Shown: piece by piece, positions 35,195 through 47,901 of the stretch | Position numbering within the stretch: the first letter of the stretch is position 1 | Layout of the letters: every line of letters begins with the position of its first letter | Source of the DNA: Datura wrightii | Taxonomy: Eukaryota > Streptophyta > Magnoliopsida > Solanales > Solanaceae | DNA length: 64,000 nucleotides | Assembly: GCA_035772735.1 (NCBI GenBank) | Contig: JASDFA010000027.1 | Location: 37,616,001 to 37,680,000, forward strand | Direction: 5' to 3' | Notes under the pieces: generated by a model | Databases searched by the model: none | The model's input: the letters and a program-made list of their open reading frames with translations, nothing else | Told to the model about the DNA's origin: nothing | Made by a program: the position numbers and the translations under genes

Positions 35195-36282
35195 ATGCCT
35201 CCCCAACGCGGTAATGGAAGGAGGGCTGAGAATTCTCAACGACCTATCCCACCAGCCCTGACAGCCCCTCAGGATGACTTGGTATCTACAGTAGAATTCA
35301 GGGCGCCATTCAACTGCTCGCCTAAACTGTGACCAACTAGGTAAACCAGTCGGTGGTTTCAATCAGCAAAAAAAATAATAGTTCCGCAGCAACTACTCGA
35401 GTGAGGGATTTCACCAGGATGAACCCTACGGACTTTCATGGATCTAAGATGGGAGAGGACCCATAAGGATTTATGGATATTAAGAAGATCGCCCGAATTA
35501 TGGGTGTCAGTCCCTCAGAGAGTGCCGACTTGGCTGCCTACCAGTTGAAAGGGGTAGCCCAGGTCTGTTACGAGTAGTGGAAGGAGGGGAGGCCAATGGA
35601 AGAAGGATCGGTGGAATGGGAGGAGTTCACTGTGGCCTTCCTGGACAGATTCTTCCCTTGAGAGCATAGGGAGGCAAAGGTAGCAGAGTTCATGAACCTA
35701 AGACATGGAAATAGGACCGTAAAAGAGTATGCTCTGGAATTCACTAAGTTGTCCAAATACGCTCCGGAGATGGTGGCTGATCCAAGGCTCGCATGCTGAA
35801 ATTTGTAAATGGGGTGTCAAACCTGGTCTTCAAAGAGTGCAGGACAGCGATGTTGATCAAGGATATCGACCTCTCTAGTTTGATTGTCTATGCCCAGCAG
35901 ATTGAGACTGAAAAATTGAGCGACATGGAGAGAAATAATAAGTTCAAGGACTAGCCAATGATATTATGGCCACCAGAGGTCTGGCAGTAGAAATTGTGCA
36001 CAGCAGTAGTAGAGGGATCCAATGCCCGGCTCAACTAATGCCCCACCTTTTAGTCCAGCTAAGATCAGAGGGGTGGAGCATCTGGCTCTTAGTCTCAGAG
36101 TTATGGTGCCGGTAATAGGTATCCATCCTGCCCCAAGGTGCAGTAAGAACCACCCAGGAGAGTGTTTTCAGGGTCGAGAGGGTTGTTTTAGTTGTGGAAA
36201 GCTTGGACATCGGCTTAGGGAATGCCCGTCAACAGGACGGGGGAGATCCCAATCCACTACCTCAACAGCTCCAGCAGGCTGA
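35195..36282 (+). pseudogene. Element A gag
   Basis: Starts ATGCCTCCCCAACGC at 35195, the MPP(Q/R)R-type start shared with G and B. A base loss near 35305 breaks the frame in the VEFRAAIQ region. The capsid-like middle (35400-35950) can be followed with stops. The zinc knuckle CFSCGKLGHRLREC (36184-36225) keeps all ligands and follows an HPGEC mini-motif. It ends at a stop at 36280-36282 instead of running on into protease, whereas this family normally has one gag-pol frame. Structural protein of the virus-like particle; inactive here. Confidence 0.85.
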
Positions 36283-36414
36283 CCAACTCATTAAGCTAAC
36301 ACATTAGGTATGGAGGGCGGTCGACGCCAAAATCATTTTTATGCATTATCATCTCGTCGGGATCAAAAGAACTCACCGGATATGGTCACGGGTATGTTAC
36401 GTCTTTTCTATCTA

Positions 36415-39400
36415 GATGTATACGTTGCTTGATCTGGGGGCCACACTATCATTCATGACTCCCTACATAGCAGTTCAATTCAATATCAGCAAGAATTCCT
36501 CTCAAAACCCTTCTCAGTCTCCATCCCAGTTGGCGAGTCAGTTAGAGCCAGTCGGGTGTATAAAAACTATCCAATCTCAGTCTGCAATAAAGTCATTCCA
36601 GCTGACCTTGTAGAGTTAGACATGGTTGACTTTGACCTCATCCTTAGCATGGATTGGTTACACTCCGGTTATGCCTTAGTCAACTGCAGAACTAGGGTTG
36701 TCAGGTTTCAGTTTCCTAATGAGCCAGCTTCAGAATGGTCGGGTAGTAGTTCAGCGCTAAAGGATAGGTTTATTTCCTACCTTAAGGTCAGAAAGCTTAT
36801 TTCTAAGGGATGTATTTACCATCTAGTTCGGGTTAAGGATTCTGACTCTGAGACCCTAACTATCCAGTCAGTCCCTTTTGTTAGCGAGTTTCCAGATGTG
36901 ATACCCCAAGATCTTCCCGGAGTTCCTCCTGAATGGGAAATTGACTTCGGCATAGACCTTATTCTAGATACTTAGCCCATCTCCGTTCCTTCTTATAGAA
37001 TGTCTCTGGCTGAACTTAAGAGTTGAAGGAGCAGCTAAAAGATCTTCTTTATAAGGGTTTTATCAGACCCAACATCTCTTCCTGGGGTGCTCCAGTGTTA
37101 TTCATGCAAAAGAAAGATGGTACCCTCAGAATGTGCATCGACTATCGTCAGTTGAACAAGGTCATGGTCAAGAATAGGTACCCCCTACCCAAAATTAATG
37201 ACTTGTTCAATCCACTTTAGGGAGCCAGCTGTTTCTCCAAAATAGATCTCACGTCGGGGTATCATCGGCTAAAAGTCAGAGAGTGTGACCTACCGAAAAC
37301 AGTTTTCAAGACTCGGTATGGTCACTTTGATTTTGTGGTTATGTCCTTCGGATTAACAAATGCCCCTGCAGCCTTTATGAACCTGATGAATAGAGTCTTC
37401 AAGTAGTATCTAGATATGTTAGTCATTGTATTTATCGACGACATTCTAGTATACTCCAAAATGAGGAAGAACATGTTAATCACCTGAGGATAGTGCTTCA
37501 GACACTCAGAGACCACCAACTGTTCACCAAGTTCAGCAAGTGCGAATTCTGGTTGAATTGCATGACTTTCCTGGGTCATGTGGTCTCAGGTGAGGGTATT
37601 CAGCTTGATCCTTAAAAGATAACAACAGTAAAAGACTAGCCCAAAGCCACCTTCCCACCTGAAATCAGAAGTTTCTTGGGTTTGTCCAGTTATTACCAAT
37701 GCTTTGTAGAAGGCTTTTCTTCTATAGCATCTCCACTGACTAGGCTAACTTAGAACAAGGTGAAATTCCAGTGATCAGATACGTGTGAGAAGAGTTTCCA
37801 GGAGTTAAAAACTCGACTCACTACTACTCCAGTATTGACTCTACCGGAAGGATCGGATGAATTTGTAGTATATTTGGACTCGATTGCGTTCTGATGCAGT
37901 GGAGCAAAGTGACAGCCTATGACTCCAGACAACTCAAGGTTCATGAGAAGAATTATCCAATTCATGACTTGGAGTTGGTAGTGGTAGTGTTTGCATTGAA
38001 AATATAGAGACATTACCTATACGTGGCTCATTTTGATGTTTACACCAATCACAAGAGCCTTAAGTATGTATTCAGTCAGAAGCACCTGAATCTCCATCAG
38101 AGAAGGTGGTTAGAGCTCCTGAAGGATTATGACATGAGCGTGCTATATCACCCGGGAAAATTCAATATGGTGGCTGATTCCCTAAGTAGAGTGTCTATGG
38201 GTAGCATGGCTCATATTGAGGATGGCAAGAAGGAGTTGGCGAAAGATATTCACAGACTAGCTCGATTAAGGGTGTAGTTGGTTGACTCAGCTGAGTGTGG
38301 AGTGGTGATGCAAAGCGGGTCTAGACTCCTCTTTCGTTGTCGAAGTTAAGTCTAAATAGGATGAAGATCCCATTTTACTTAAACTCAAGGAAGAAGTTCT
38401 CAGGAAAGAGGTTGAGGCTTTCTCCAAAGGGGGAGATGGTGTGCTCCATTATCAGAGAAGATTATGTGTACCGGACGTCAATGACCTGAGACAGCAGTTA
38501 TTGGCTAAAGCACACAGCTTGAGATACTCCATCCACCCTGGTGCTACTAAAATGTACTGCGATTTGCGGGATATTTACTGGGGAACGACATGAAGAGAGA
38601 CACCGCCGAATTCATAGCTAAGTGCTCGAACTGCCAGCAAGTCAAGGTTGAGCATCAAAGACCTAGAGGTATGACCCAGGATATCAGTTTAGCCACGTGG
38701 AAGTGGGAAGAAGTAAATACTTATTACAAGTCTACCTCGAACTCGTCGGCAACATGATTCCATCTAGGTAGTCGTAGATGGGATGACTAAGTTAGCACAT
38801 TTCCTCCTAGTTAAAACTACAGATTCAGTTGAGGACTATGCTAGACTTTACATCCAGGAGTTAGTCCTGCTTTATGGGGTGCCATTATCCATCATCCCGG
38901 ATAGAGGTATCCAATTCACCTCACATTTCTGGAAGTCTTTTTAGAAGGAACTTGGTACCCAGGTCAAGCTCAGCACATCTTTTCACTCGCAGACAGATGG
39001 ACAAGATGAGCGGACTATTCAGACACTAGAGGATATGTTGAGAGTGTGTGAGATTCATTTCAAGGGCAGTTGGGATGACCACTTGCCTCTTATCGAGTTT
39101 TCGTATAATAATAGTTATCACTCCAGCATCTAGATGGCCCCGTTTTAGGCATTGTACGGTAGAAGGTGCAGGTCCCCTATTGGATGGTTTGAGGTTGGTG
39201 AAGCTACAATAATTAGGCCACACTCGGTTCATGAACCTATGCAAAAGGTATAGCTCATCGGAGAAAGATTAAAAATAGCTCAGAGCCATCAGAAATCTTA
39301 TGTTGATGTGAGGAGAAGAGAATTGGAGTTTGTTGTGGATGACTGGGTCTACCTAAAAATTTCACCCATGAAAGGGGTGATGAGGTTTGGGAAGAAGGGA

Positions 39401-39773
39401 AAGCTCAATTCGAGATATGTAGAACCTTATAGAATTCTGAGGCTAATTGGCAAAGTAGCCTATGAGCTGGACTTTCCTTCAGAGTTGGCTTCTGTGCACC
39501 CAATATTCCGTGTGTCACTATTGAAGAAATGTATTAGTGGTCCAACTTCAATTGTGCCATTTGACAGTGTAGAAATAAAGGATAGCCTCTCATACGAGGA
39601 GGTCCCAGTCCAGATCCTTGACCGTTAGGTTCGTAAGCTGAGGAACAAGGAGGTAGCTTCAGTCAAGGTCTTATAGGAGAAAACAGCATGTCGAGGGAGC
39701 TACATCCGAAGCCGAAGCAGATATGATGGCTAAATACCTACACTTATTTCCTACCGGCTTTAATACAACTTGA
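36415..39773 (+). pseudogene. Element A pol: protease, RT, RNase H, integrase, chromodomain
   Basis: Protease active site LLDLGATLSF (about 36421-36450), with Leu where aspartic proteases usually have Ser or Thr. RT from about 36930, with LRMCIDYRQLNKV (37120-37160) and an intact FIDDIL box (about 37433-37450). RNase H follows (37700-38200, HFDVYTNHKSLKYVF). In integrase, the zinc finger has IHPG and CSNCQQVK. The catalytic triad is visible as VVVDGMTK, PDRGIQFTS and GQDERTIQ (about 38770-39020). The C-terminal GKVAYELDFPSEL segment leads to a damaged chromodomain (AEADMMAKYLHLFP) ending at 39771-39773. More than ten stops or shifts prevent translation. Domain order (integrase after RNase H, then chromodomain) defines a Ty3/gypsy chromovirus. 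Confidence 0.9.
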
Positions 39774-40005
39774 GATATCAATTTTTCCCTATAACTCTAT
39801 GTAGTTTTCATGTTCAGTTCATGTGTTCAAGTTTCTTTTATGTATATGGATGTATGTATGAATAGTGAATTCAGTTCAGCTATGTAGTTTGAACTGGAGG
39901 CAGTCATTCCGTCAGTTTTCGGTTTAAATGATCAATATTTGGATATGATAATTGTATTTCTCTGCTTTTCTGTATCTTTTCCAACATTTGAGGATGAATG
40001 TTCCT

Positions 40006-40018
40006 AAGGGGGTGATAT
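40006..40018 (+). promoter_or_regulatory. Polypurine tract of element A
   Basis: AAGGGGGTGATAT directly before the 3' LTR; one T interrupts the purines compared with element C. Confidence 0.75.
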
Positions 40019-42540
40019 TTTTAATACCCCGAAAGCCCGAAGATCAGATCTGGAAGTTGAAATGGAGAAAAATTAAAATATGGCACCAGGTATCAGGACG
40101 GGTCGTGAGGTGACCAATGAGAGCAGCCCATGGGTCGTGATGTGACTCATGGGGAGGCCAGGTGAGGAGTTTGGAAACTTGAGAAATGAAGTCCCCATGG
40201 GCATGACCATGACTCACGGTCAGGCCCCACGAGTCGTTAGGTCAGTTGTGGGGTGGGTGAGTAAGAAAAGAAAAGGGAAAGAGACAGTGTACTTGACGGG
40301 AGGCCCCCACAAGTCTTGGTCAGTCCCCACGATTCGTGGGGTGAATCATGACCAAGCAGGTAAAAATATATCTGAGACTAAGGTAGTGTACATCACGGAT
40401 GGTGGAACGAGTCGATATGTCATCCGTGATGAGCCCTGGAGACTTGAGAGGCAGTGTACCTCACAAGCTAAGCCACGAGTCATGACCCTTGACAACGAAT
40501 CATTAGGTCAGTTGTTGGGACTACCTTACAGTTATTTCCTACGATTTTCCAAAGAGTGATTTGGTAATTTCCTAACCTCCTAGATCTTAAACTAAGTCGT
40601 TTTGGGTTATTTTAAGGAGATTTAGAGGGGAAAAATGATTTTCCCACTCATTGCCACTCATCTTCAGAAAAAGAATACCGTAAGCTTTCCTCTCAATAAG
40701 CTCTCAAACAAGACTAGGGTTTTTCTCCATTGCAACAGTTCAAGCTTCCTTCTCCAAGGAAATTCTAACTCAGGTATGTGGGAATTCAATAAGGAGATAG
40801 TTCTTCCCTTGTGTCCCCCAAAACCCTTCTCTAGTTCTCTATAAATCCTAGCTCTGAGCTTTCGAATGTGAAGAGAATATATGTCATTTTTCATTGAATT
40901 CACATAGGATGATATCCATGATTATTTTAGACATGATTTCCATCAATTCACGATTAAATTGATGTTATTCCCGTAAAAGTGAATTCTAGCCCTATAGATT
41001 TTCAAATGTTAAGAAATTCTTGGTAATGCCTCATTTAACCCATGTGAAATTATTATGTCTTATTAATTATGGATATTTTCCACCAGTTAGTGATAGTATT
41101 GATACTTATCCCTATAAATTGAGTTAGCCCTAGTCCTTGAGAGAAGAAAAGACTAGAATCTTGCTAAAGTGATTAACCTTGAAATTTTCTAGATTATATC
41201 GGTGTGGAGAATTCCCATATCATTATATATGCCAAATTCTAAGTCATATACATGGTTTCCTATCTTTAGTTAAAATGTGAGAATACTCGGTGTCTATCAG
41301 AAATGTCAGCTGATCAGTTTGACCATAAAATTTCCTGAGGGGTCAATATTACCTCCCAATTATCAGAATCAGATTCAGAATTTAGTTTATTGGTCCACTA
41401 GGTGGTCATGACACTTTAGACACATAGCTCTGACTAGCCTTAGTACCCCAGTTTAGATTACAATTTGTTCTTAGATGATTACGACGCTTCTAGATAAGTA
41501 GCTCTGACCAGTCTAGAACCCAGTTTCAGAATCTGGTTCGGTAAGACTCTCAGGGTACTTCAAATATGTATCCTTGACTAGTCTTGGGCCCCAATTTTGA
41601 GCTATCAACTTAGTAGTTAGTCTTGGATTATCCAGTAGAGTAGGACTTAGCACCGAGCGGACCGGGGTTCCAGCATACCCAGGTTTCCGGAACTATGTTG
41701 CCAGTGTAGGTTACAATATTTATTGGCCTGTTTGGCCCCAGACTTTTGTGATCACCCAGTTCATTCCTTTATACCCTGGCAAGATATATTGGGTCCTATT
41801 GGTAGGTGTATACATCGGACTCCATGTCTATCTCACGTGGTTACATGTCGATTATAGACTCTCCCACTGGTTAGTTCAGTTCAATTCAAATCAGTATTCC
41901 ACACTTAGAACATGCTTTGACCATCAGATAGGGTTTTTTAGACCACCTCAGTAGTTCAGTTATTCAGTTTAGTTGCTTTAGTTGGTCTTTGCAGGTCTTT
42001 TCAGTTCAGCATTTTCTTTTATTTATCCCATTGTGTAATGTTTCTCTCACTTACTCAGTATATTCAAAGTACTGACGCATATTTTTATGTTGTATTGTTT
42101 TATGATACAGCTGCGGGATCTCAGTCTCAGTCCCATTAGCCGACCTCTCATTGAAGATCTCAGCTATTTCAGTTGGTGAGTCCTCATCCTTCGAGGACGG
42201 AGATTTATTACTTCAGTTATACTTTCATTCCTCTTTATTTGGATTTGGAGTTAGCTGGGGGCTTGTCCTAGCAGCTCATCTATCATAGTGGCTTTCAGAC
42301 GTAGATTTGTTTTTTTTAAGACTCAGATTGGTTCTTTAGACTTGTAGCTTTGTTCTAAAATTTCAAATATTATGAACCATTTCATTTCCTACAGGTATTT
42401 ATATTTTTTCTTTAAATTTCCACTGTATGTATTTGTATGTTACTCAGAATGCTAGTGTATGATAGACCAAGGATTGACTTGGGGTCACATGTGACTTCAA
42501 GTACCGTATTTCGTCTAGGGTCTAAACTTAGGGCGTGACA
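40019..42540 (+). mobile_element. Element A 3' LTR
   Basis: 2,522 bp, full length, ending GGGCGTGACA. The start is mutated to TTTTAATACCCCG from TGTTATACCCCG. Dyad array at 40090-40505. Splice-donor-like CAGGTATGTGGG at 40771-40782. The frames at 40149-40559, 40635-40844 and 40664-40903 are LTR sequence, not genes. Confidence 0.85.
40090..40505. repeat. Dyad-motif array in A 3' LTR
   Basis: Same motif as in the 5' LTR (CCCACGATTCGTGGGG, CCACGAGTCATGACC), with different CpG decay in individual copies. Confidence 0.75.
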
Positions 42541-42640
42541 AGCGGACCCGCTATAACGCCTAATACGCCGCCATAGTGAATCGATGGTAATTCTCATGGT
42601 CTATTATGGTGGCCTTCGACCATGGTAACGGTATTGCTGT
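42541..42640 (-). mobile_element. Element E second LTR, fragment 2
   Basis: Continues the E LTR after element A (AGCGGACCCGCTATAACG ...) and matches about 23884-23980. It is cut at 42640 by the CACTA terminus. Confidence 0.8.
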
Positions 42641-42840
42641 CACTATAAGAAATTTCACTTTTAACGATCAATTCTTAACAAAGGGATATAAATATGGTCG
42701 TTAATAGTGTACTTATAGCGGCATAATTTTTTGTTCCCGTCATTAAAAGTCAATTTTAATTTAGTATTAGCGAGGGGAATATTATCCGAATGTTAAAAAC
42801 TTTTTACCCTGTCGTTATTAATTAAAAAAGGTGCATTTTA
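42641..42840 (+). repeat. CACTA terminus and subterminal motifs
   Basis: Terminal CACTATAAGAAATTT, then TTAACGATCA (42661), GTCGTTAATA (about 42698), GTCATTAAAAG (about 42740) and GTCGTTATTAA (about 42822). In CACTA transposons such repeats bind the element-encoded TNPA-like protein. Confidence 0.7.
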
Positions 42841-42968
42841 ATTCCCTCCTTATTTTCACAATGCCTACCACACCCCCAACCCTCCCCCACCGCGCGCACA
42901 CACGTAAAGTAAAAATCTGATACTTTTCATTTTTAATATTTATGAATTGCTTTGGTAATTATATTGTA

Positions 42969-43420
42969 TGTAAACCCTACCTGAGAGCTCCATAACCAGC
43001 ATACAACTATTGAGCCTAATTTTTTGTGGCTAAATTGTAGGAATCCAAAAATTAAAGGTCGGCAAATCATTTCTAAAGCTGGATAAACAGCAAGACCCGT
43101 ATTTCTGAAGCATAGAATTGTTAAGGTAAGTTTGATTTGTTGAGATTTATATGGGTAAAACAAAATCCCCTGAGAACTCCATATTCTGCATACATATTCT
43201 TCTTTGGGTAATTATCCAAGTGCATATGTAAAATCCTACCTGAGAGCTCCATATTCTGCATACAACTGTTGCACCTCTCTTTCGACTAAAATTTAGGAAT
43301 CCTTATGCAAGTTTAGTGAAGTCGTTCCTGAAGTTGGATAAAAAACAAGACCCAGTCTTTTCTGAAGCACGGAATCATTAAAGATAAGCTTTGTTGAGAT
43401 TTTTTTGGGTAAAACAAAAT
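42969..43420. repeat. Direct duplication of about 195 bp in CACTA 5' region
   Basis: Copies at about 42969-43166 and 43227-43420. Both run from a TGTAAA...CCTACCTGAGAGCTCC start to a GGGTAAAACAAAAT end, with GAAGC(A)(T/C)(A/G)GAAT inside. A partial third copy (CTGAGAACTCCATATTCTGC) lies between them at about 43170-43189. Many substitutions separate the copies. Confidence 0.8.
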
Positions 43421-45182
43421 TCTTTTTTTTTTCAGGCTGAAAACTCGATTTTAAAAACAAACAATTTTTGTGATTTGGGTGTTTGCTTGCTTTTCTTCCA
43501 ACCCATATAAAATCTAAGTTTTTCTCTCTATTTCGATTACACCAATAGTTTGAAGATTAGAATTATTGAGCAGAACTTTCGTCTTACAAAAAAGCTCGTC
43601 TTCGTACAATTTCCTTCTCCTTTTCATCGAGGTAAGTCTCTGTCTAAGTAATAAATCTGTGATTGTAACTAATATATAAAATTGGGTATTCTGTTCTTAT
43701 TCATATGAGTTCTATGTTCTGTCGTGATTATTATTTTTTAAAAACTGTGAAGATTTAGTGATATCTTTTATTGTTAAATAGATTAAATATGAATTGGTGA
43801 AATTTTGTTCTTGAAGATGTTTTCCTGTATATCAATAATTTATGCTTGAATTTTTTTTGTGATTTATAATGAGTTTAACCCTATATTTGTTTGTTCTTTG
43901 ATTCAGATGATAACCGGCTTTAAGGAAATAATTGCTAGTAAATTAGCTCTATAAACTGATCTCTCTGTAATATTCAGACCCTGCCTCATTGACTTCTAAT
44001 ATATAAGAACAAATTAAAAAATAAATATTTTTTGTAATGCCAAAAAACCAACAGTAAGTCATTAAATTGTTTGCAACTTGGGCAATACATTCATGAAGAT
44101 TCACATGGATTTCTAAAGATATAATTTATGTTGGTAGCGTTTTAAGAGCATGCTTCTATATAAACAACAGAAAGGATCTGTCAAACATCTCTAAAATACG
44201 ACTCATTAATGAGTTGGAATCTAAAGCTACATCTCTATAATAAGATAATATTTTTAGAGGTGAAACTAAAGTCAAAAACATTATGTTGAAACAAGAAGGC
44301 TTAATCAATATTCATTCTAAAACTCCAAATCATTAAGAATATCATTTAATCAAAGTTCTCTAGCCATGTTTTGAGGTTAGAATTTCACCTACTAGGCAGA
44401 TGCACCAATCAACCATTCTACTTCTTTACTCTATTAATCTTCACATGTGTGGCTGATCAGGTCACAAATTTGAGTTAATCTTCTGATATATTGAATAAGA
44501 GGGCCATGAATTGAATTTTAAAGGAAAAACATTTTCCATTTAAGCTGACAGGTTTTTGTATTTCATTGAGAAGTTTCGAATTTCAGCAGGAGTCTCATGT
44601 AAGGTTTCATAAAACTTTGAGAAATTAGGCCTGCAAAATTAAATTGGATAAATTATGTAACCAAGAAGTTCTCAAAAATAGGAGATGGCCCCCTCAAGTT
44701 AAATTTAGACATGACTTGAAAGTAAATATCTTAATAAAGAGGCATTAACTTTCAACTCCCTAGCAACCATTAACAAATCAAAAAGTATATCTATTGTATA
44801 ATAACACAAGAATTCAACTGACTTTTAGTATAATACTCCTTGTTATATCTAGTTTCTTTCAGCAAACTAATCACAAGCCATTGGTTCCACTAAATACTTA
44901 ATTTCAGCTTTCCAAAGTTGACATGTTGCAGCTTAAACAACTAAATAAGCAGGTAAAAGACATCATACTAAGCCACAATGTCAACAAAATACATGTATCA
45001 TCTTAGGAAATGATCTAGAGTGATAGATCAACTCAAACTTGGTTAGTAAAGATTAAGTGTAAAGCCAAAATTCATCATCTGTTATATAACTCGAATGCAA
45101 AATCTTGGAAACTATTTCCAAGTGAAACTAATTTATAGTACATAACTTTTACTAAGTTGGTTTAATAAATGCTCTAAAGAGT
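43421..45182. other. CACTA 5' non-coding region
   Basis: AT-rich. A splice-donor-like GAG|GTAAGTCTCT at about 43629-43640 suggests a non-coding first exon, with an intron leading towards 55662 or so (acceptor-like ATTTATTGCAG). No reading frame. Element G lies within it. Confidence 0.4.
45178..45182. repeat. Target-site duplication of element G (left, AGAGT)
   Basis: AGAGT here and at 55279-55283, identical. Confidence 0.9.
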
Positions 45183-47734
45183 TGTCATGTCCCGAGTCTA
45201 CACCCTGGATGGAACATGGTACTTCGAGTCACAAGTAACCCCAAGTCAACCCTTGATCTATCATACACTAGTATTCTGAGTAAAACATGCATAGGGGAAG
45301 CTTTGAAATAAAACATAATAGAATTTATGAAAATTAAAACTGAACATAGAGATTTAAAATATCTGAGAATCTGAAATCAAGTCTGTGTCTGAAAGCCATC
45401 TAACTGAGGAGTTTCTGGGATAAGCCCCCAGCTAACTCTAAGTCTAACTGATAGTGATAAAGAAAACTGATATGAATGAAATAACGCCCTCGAAATATGA
45501 GGACTCACACTGTTGCTGCTGATAGAGAGATCCGAATGAATTGGCTAACATCGCTGGGTTTGAGAACCTGCGGTTGTATCATAAAATGATAGAGCATAAA
45601 AGTATACGTCATTACTTTGAATGTACTGAGTAAGTGAGAGAAGCATAATGATAAATATATGGATGACTAAACTAAAAATATATGCAATGACCAACTGATA
45701 ACTAAATTGAAAAATCTGTAGTAAACTAAGATGGTCAAGATAACCCTGTCTGGTGGGAAAAAACATGCCCTAAGTCTGAAAGTTCTGTGTCTGAGACACT
45801 GTACTAATCTGAGCTAAGCTGATAGACCTGAAACTAAACTGAGCTGCATATTCTGAAACTGGACTGGACTGATTAGTGGGAGAGGCTATAACCGACATAT
45901 AACCACGTGAGTTAGAAGTGGAGTCTGATGTATACACCCCACCCGTAGGACCCAATATACCTTTCTAGGGTATAAAGGCATAGACTATGAGAATCACTTT
46001 CAGACGGCCATGAGCCCAAGTAAATATCACATACGGTGGCAACATAGTTTTGGTACCTGGGTGCGCTGGAACCCCGACCCTTTCGATGCTAAGTCCTACT
46101 CCTACTAGATAATCCTATCTCAACTACTACTGGAAAGCAGATAGCTCGATACAGGGGCCTAAGACAATAATTGACTCAGAGATACTATCTAAGAGTTCCC
46201 TGAGCCTCTTATAGGACCGGATTTGGAAATTGAGTTCTAAGACTGGTCAAAGTTGCTTATCTGGAAGCATTGTAACCGTCTAAAGAACAACTGATAACTG
46301 AAATGGGGTCCTGGGGCTGGTCAGAGCTATATAACTAGAATGTCATGACCGCCTAATGGAAAAAATAACTATTATATTAGTCTGATTCTGATAACTGAGA
46401 TGCACTACTGACACCTCGGAAGAAGATTGTAGTCAAACTGATCAGTTGACATTTCTTACTAACATTGGATATTTTAGTACTTTGACTGAAACTAAACTAA
46501 CAATTCTGAGTAATACAAAGTATATAGACTTTCTGAGTAAATCTAAATAACATACATGTAACAGAGTTCTAACACATAAAATTATTATAGAAGCCCCTAA
46601 CTCTGAAAGGTGAGAGCAATTCTCAAGAATTCAATGGTTAAACATGATTCTAGTTTCTGACTTTTCAAGTGCTAGGGCTAAATTTCTAATTCGACGGAAC
46701 AAGCATCATTTTAGTTACAAACTGGTGGAAAATAGCTACAATTAACATAGGATAGGATTCCACATGAATTAATCAAACAACAATAACAATATCTTCAAAT
46801 TTGCAATCTCAAGGCTAGGACTGGAAGTGAACAGAGAGAGAGTTTTGGGGATGCAAGGGGAGAATAATCTCCTTGCTGAATTCCCACATACCTGTAGAAG
46901 AAACCCTGGTGAAAATCCCTGACGAAAATTGAGAAGAATACCAAACCCTTGCTTCTGGTTTGTGCTTTTAGAGAAGTTCTTACATTCTATTCTTGAGGGA
47001 GTTGAGAGGAATAAATGAAAAGGGTCATTCTACCCCTTTAATTTCCTCGTATACAAACCCAAAACAACGTGGTTTCAAGTTTAAAAAGCTAGGAAAACAC
47101 AAAAATACCCTTGGCAGAAAGAACTGAAAACTGCCCAACCCTGAACAACGGATCTTAGCACGAGTTGTTGGTTCAAACAACAGCCCGTTGAAAGTTGTCG
47201 TTGGTTCTGGTTTATGAAGTTGGACCTACAGGACTGAATCAACGAGAGGATCCAATGATCCGTTAGAAGCACTAAAAAGTTGTTGGTTCCTGTCAGGATT
47301 ATGGAGAGGGAAACTCTGTCCCTAAGACAATGAGAGATATAATGACTAGTTGTTAGGTACAATGGATTGTTGCACCCACTTGTTGTCAACACTGTTGGGG
47401 CCTGGGTCTTGACAACGGGTGGAAAGGATGGCCAGTTGGTGATAAAAACGAGCTATTAATTCCACTCGTTGCTTCCTAGAACAAACCCAACCCCTTACTG
47501 GAAGATCTAACAACGGCTGCCTACAACGGGTTGTTGGAACTACCAATGACTCGTTGGTCGGCTCGTTGTTTCTGGGAGGAAATATGCTGAGAAACCTATG
47601 ACTCCTTACAACGGCCCATTGGTTCCACCAACGGTCCGTTGTCTGGGTCTTTTGAGATAGAAATGTTTCTCTGATTTTTTATGGTTTTTCATACAACGTC
47701 TGAATTTAGTCTAGGAAAGTTTCAGGGTATTACA
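45183..47734 (-). mobile_element. Element G left LTR (3' LTR by coding sense)
   Basis: TGTCATGTCCCGAG...TTCAGGGTATTACA, 2,552 bp. Dyad array 47140-47690 of CAACG...CGTTG type; frames 47081-47546 lie in it. Splice-donor-like motif on the minus strand at about 46886-46893. Confidence 0.9.
47140..47690. repeat. Dyad-motif array in G left LTR (CAACG type)
   Basis: Examples: CCAATGACTCGTTGG (one transition from symmetry, about 47556) and CCAACGGTCCGTTG (about 47628), in which CAACGG-T-CCGTTG is perfectly symmetric. Confidence 0.75.
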
Positions 47735-47752
47735 ATATCTCCTCCTTGGGAT
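47735..47752 (-). promoter_or_regulatory. Polypurine tract of element G
   Basis: Minus strand reads CCAAGGAGGAGATAT against the LTR. Confidence 0.8.
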
Positions 47753-47901
47753 CATTCATCCTCGAATGAAGACCAAAACTAGGAAAACAACTGTGATTTC
47801 AGAAATTGAGGCTATGAACTGATTTTATGAAGGAGTAGCTGACACCGAACTGATTTAACCATACTAACAGAGCTGATGCAACTAGGATGCACATAGGAAA
47901 T

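Larger units (their letters stand above)
33260..42540 (+). mobile_element. Element A: complete-structure Tekay/Del-type chromovirus
   Basis: Plus strand, 9.3 kb: 5' LTR (33260-34977), primer-binding site, gag, protease, RT, RNase H, integrase, chromodomain, polypurine tract and 3' LTR (40019-42540). The 5' LTR is about 0.8 kb shorter owing to one internal deletion. Multiple stops and frameshifts make it inactive. It sits inside E's second LTR. Confidence 0.9.
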
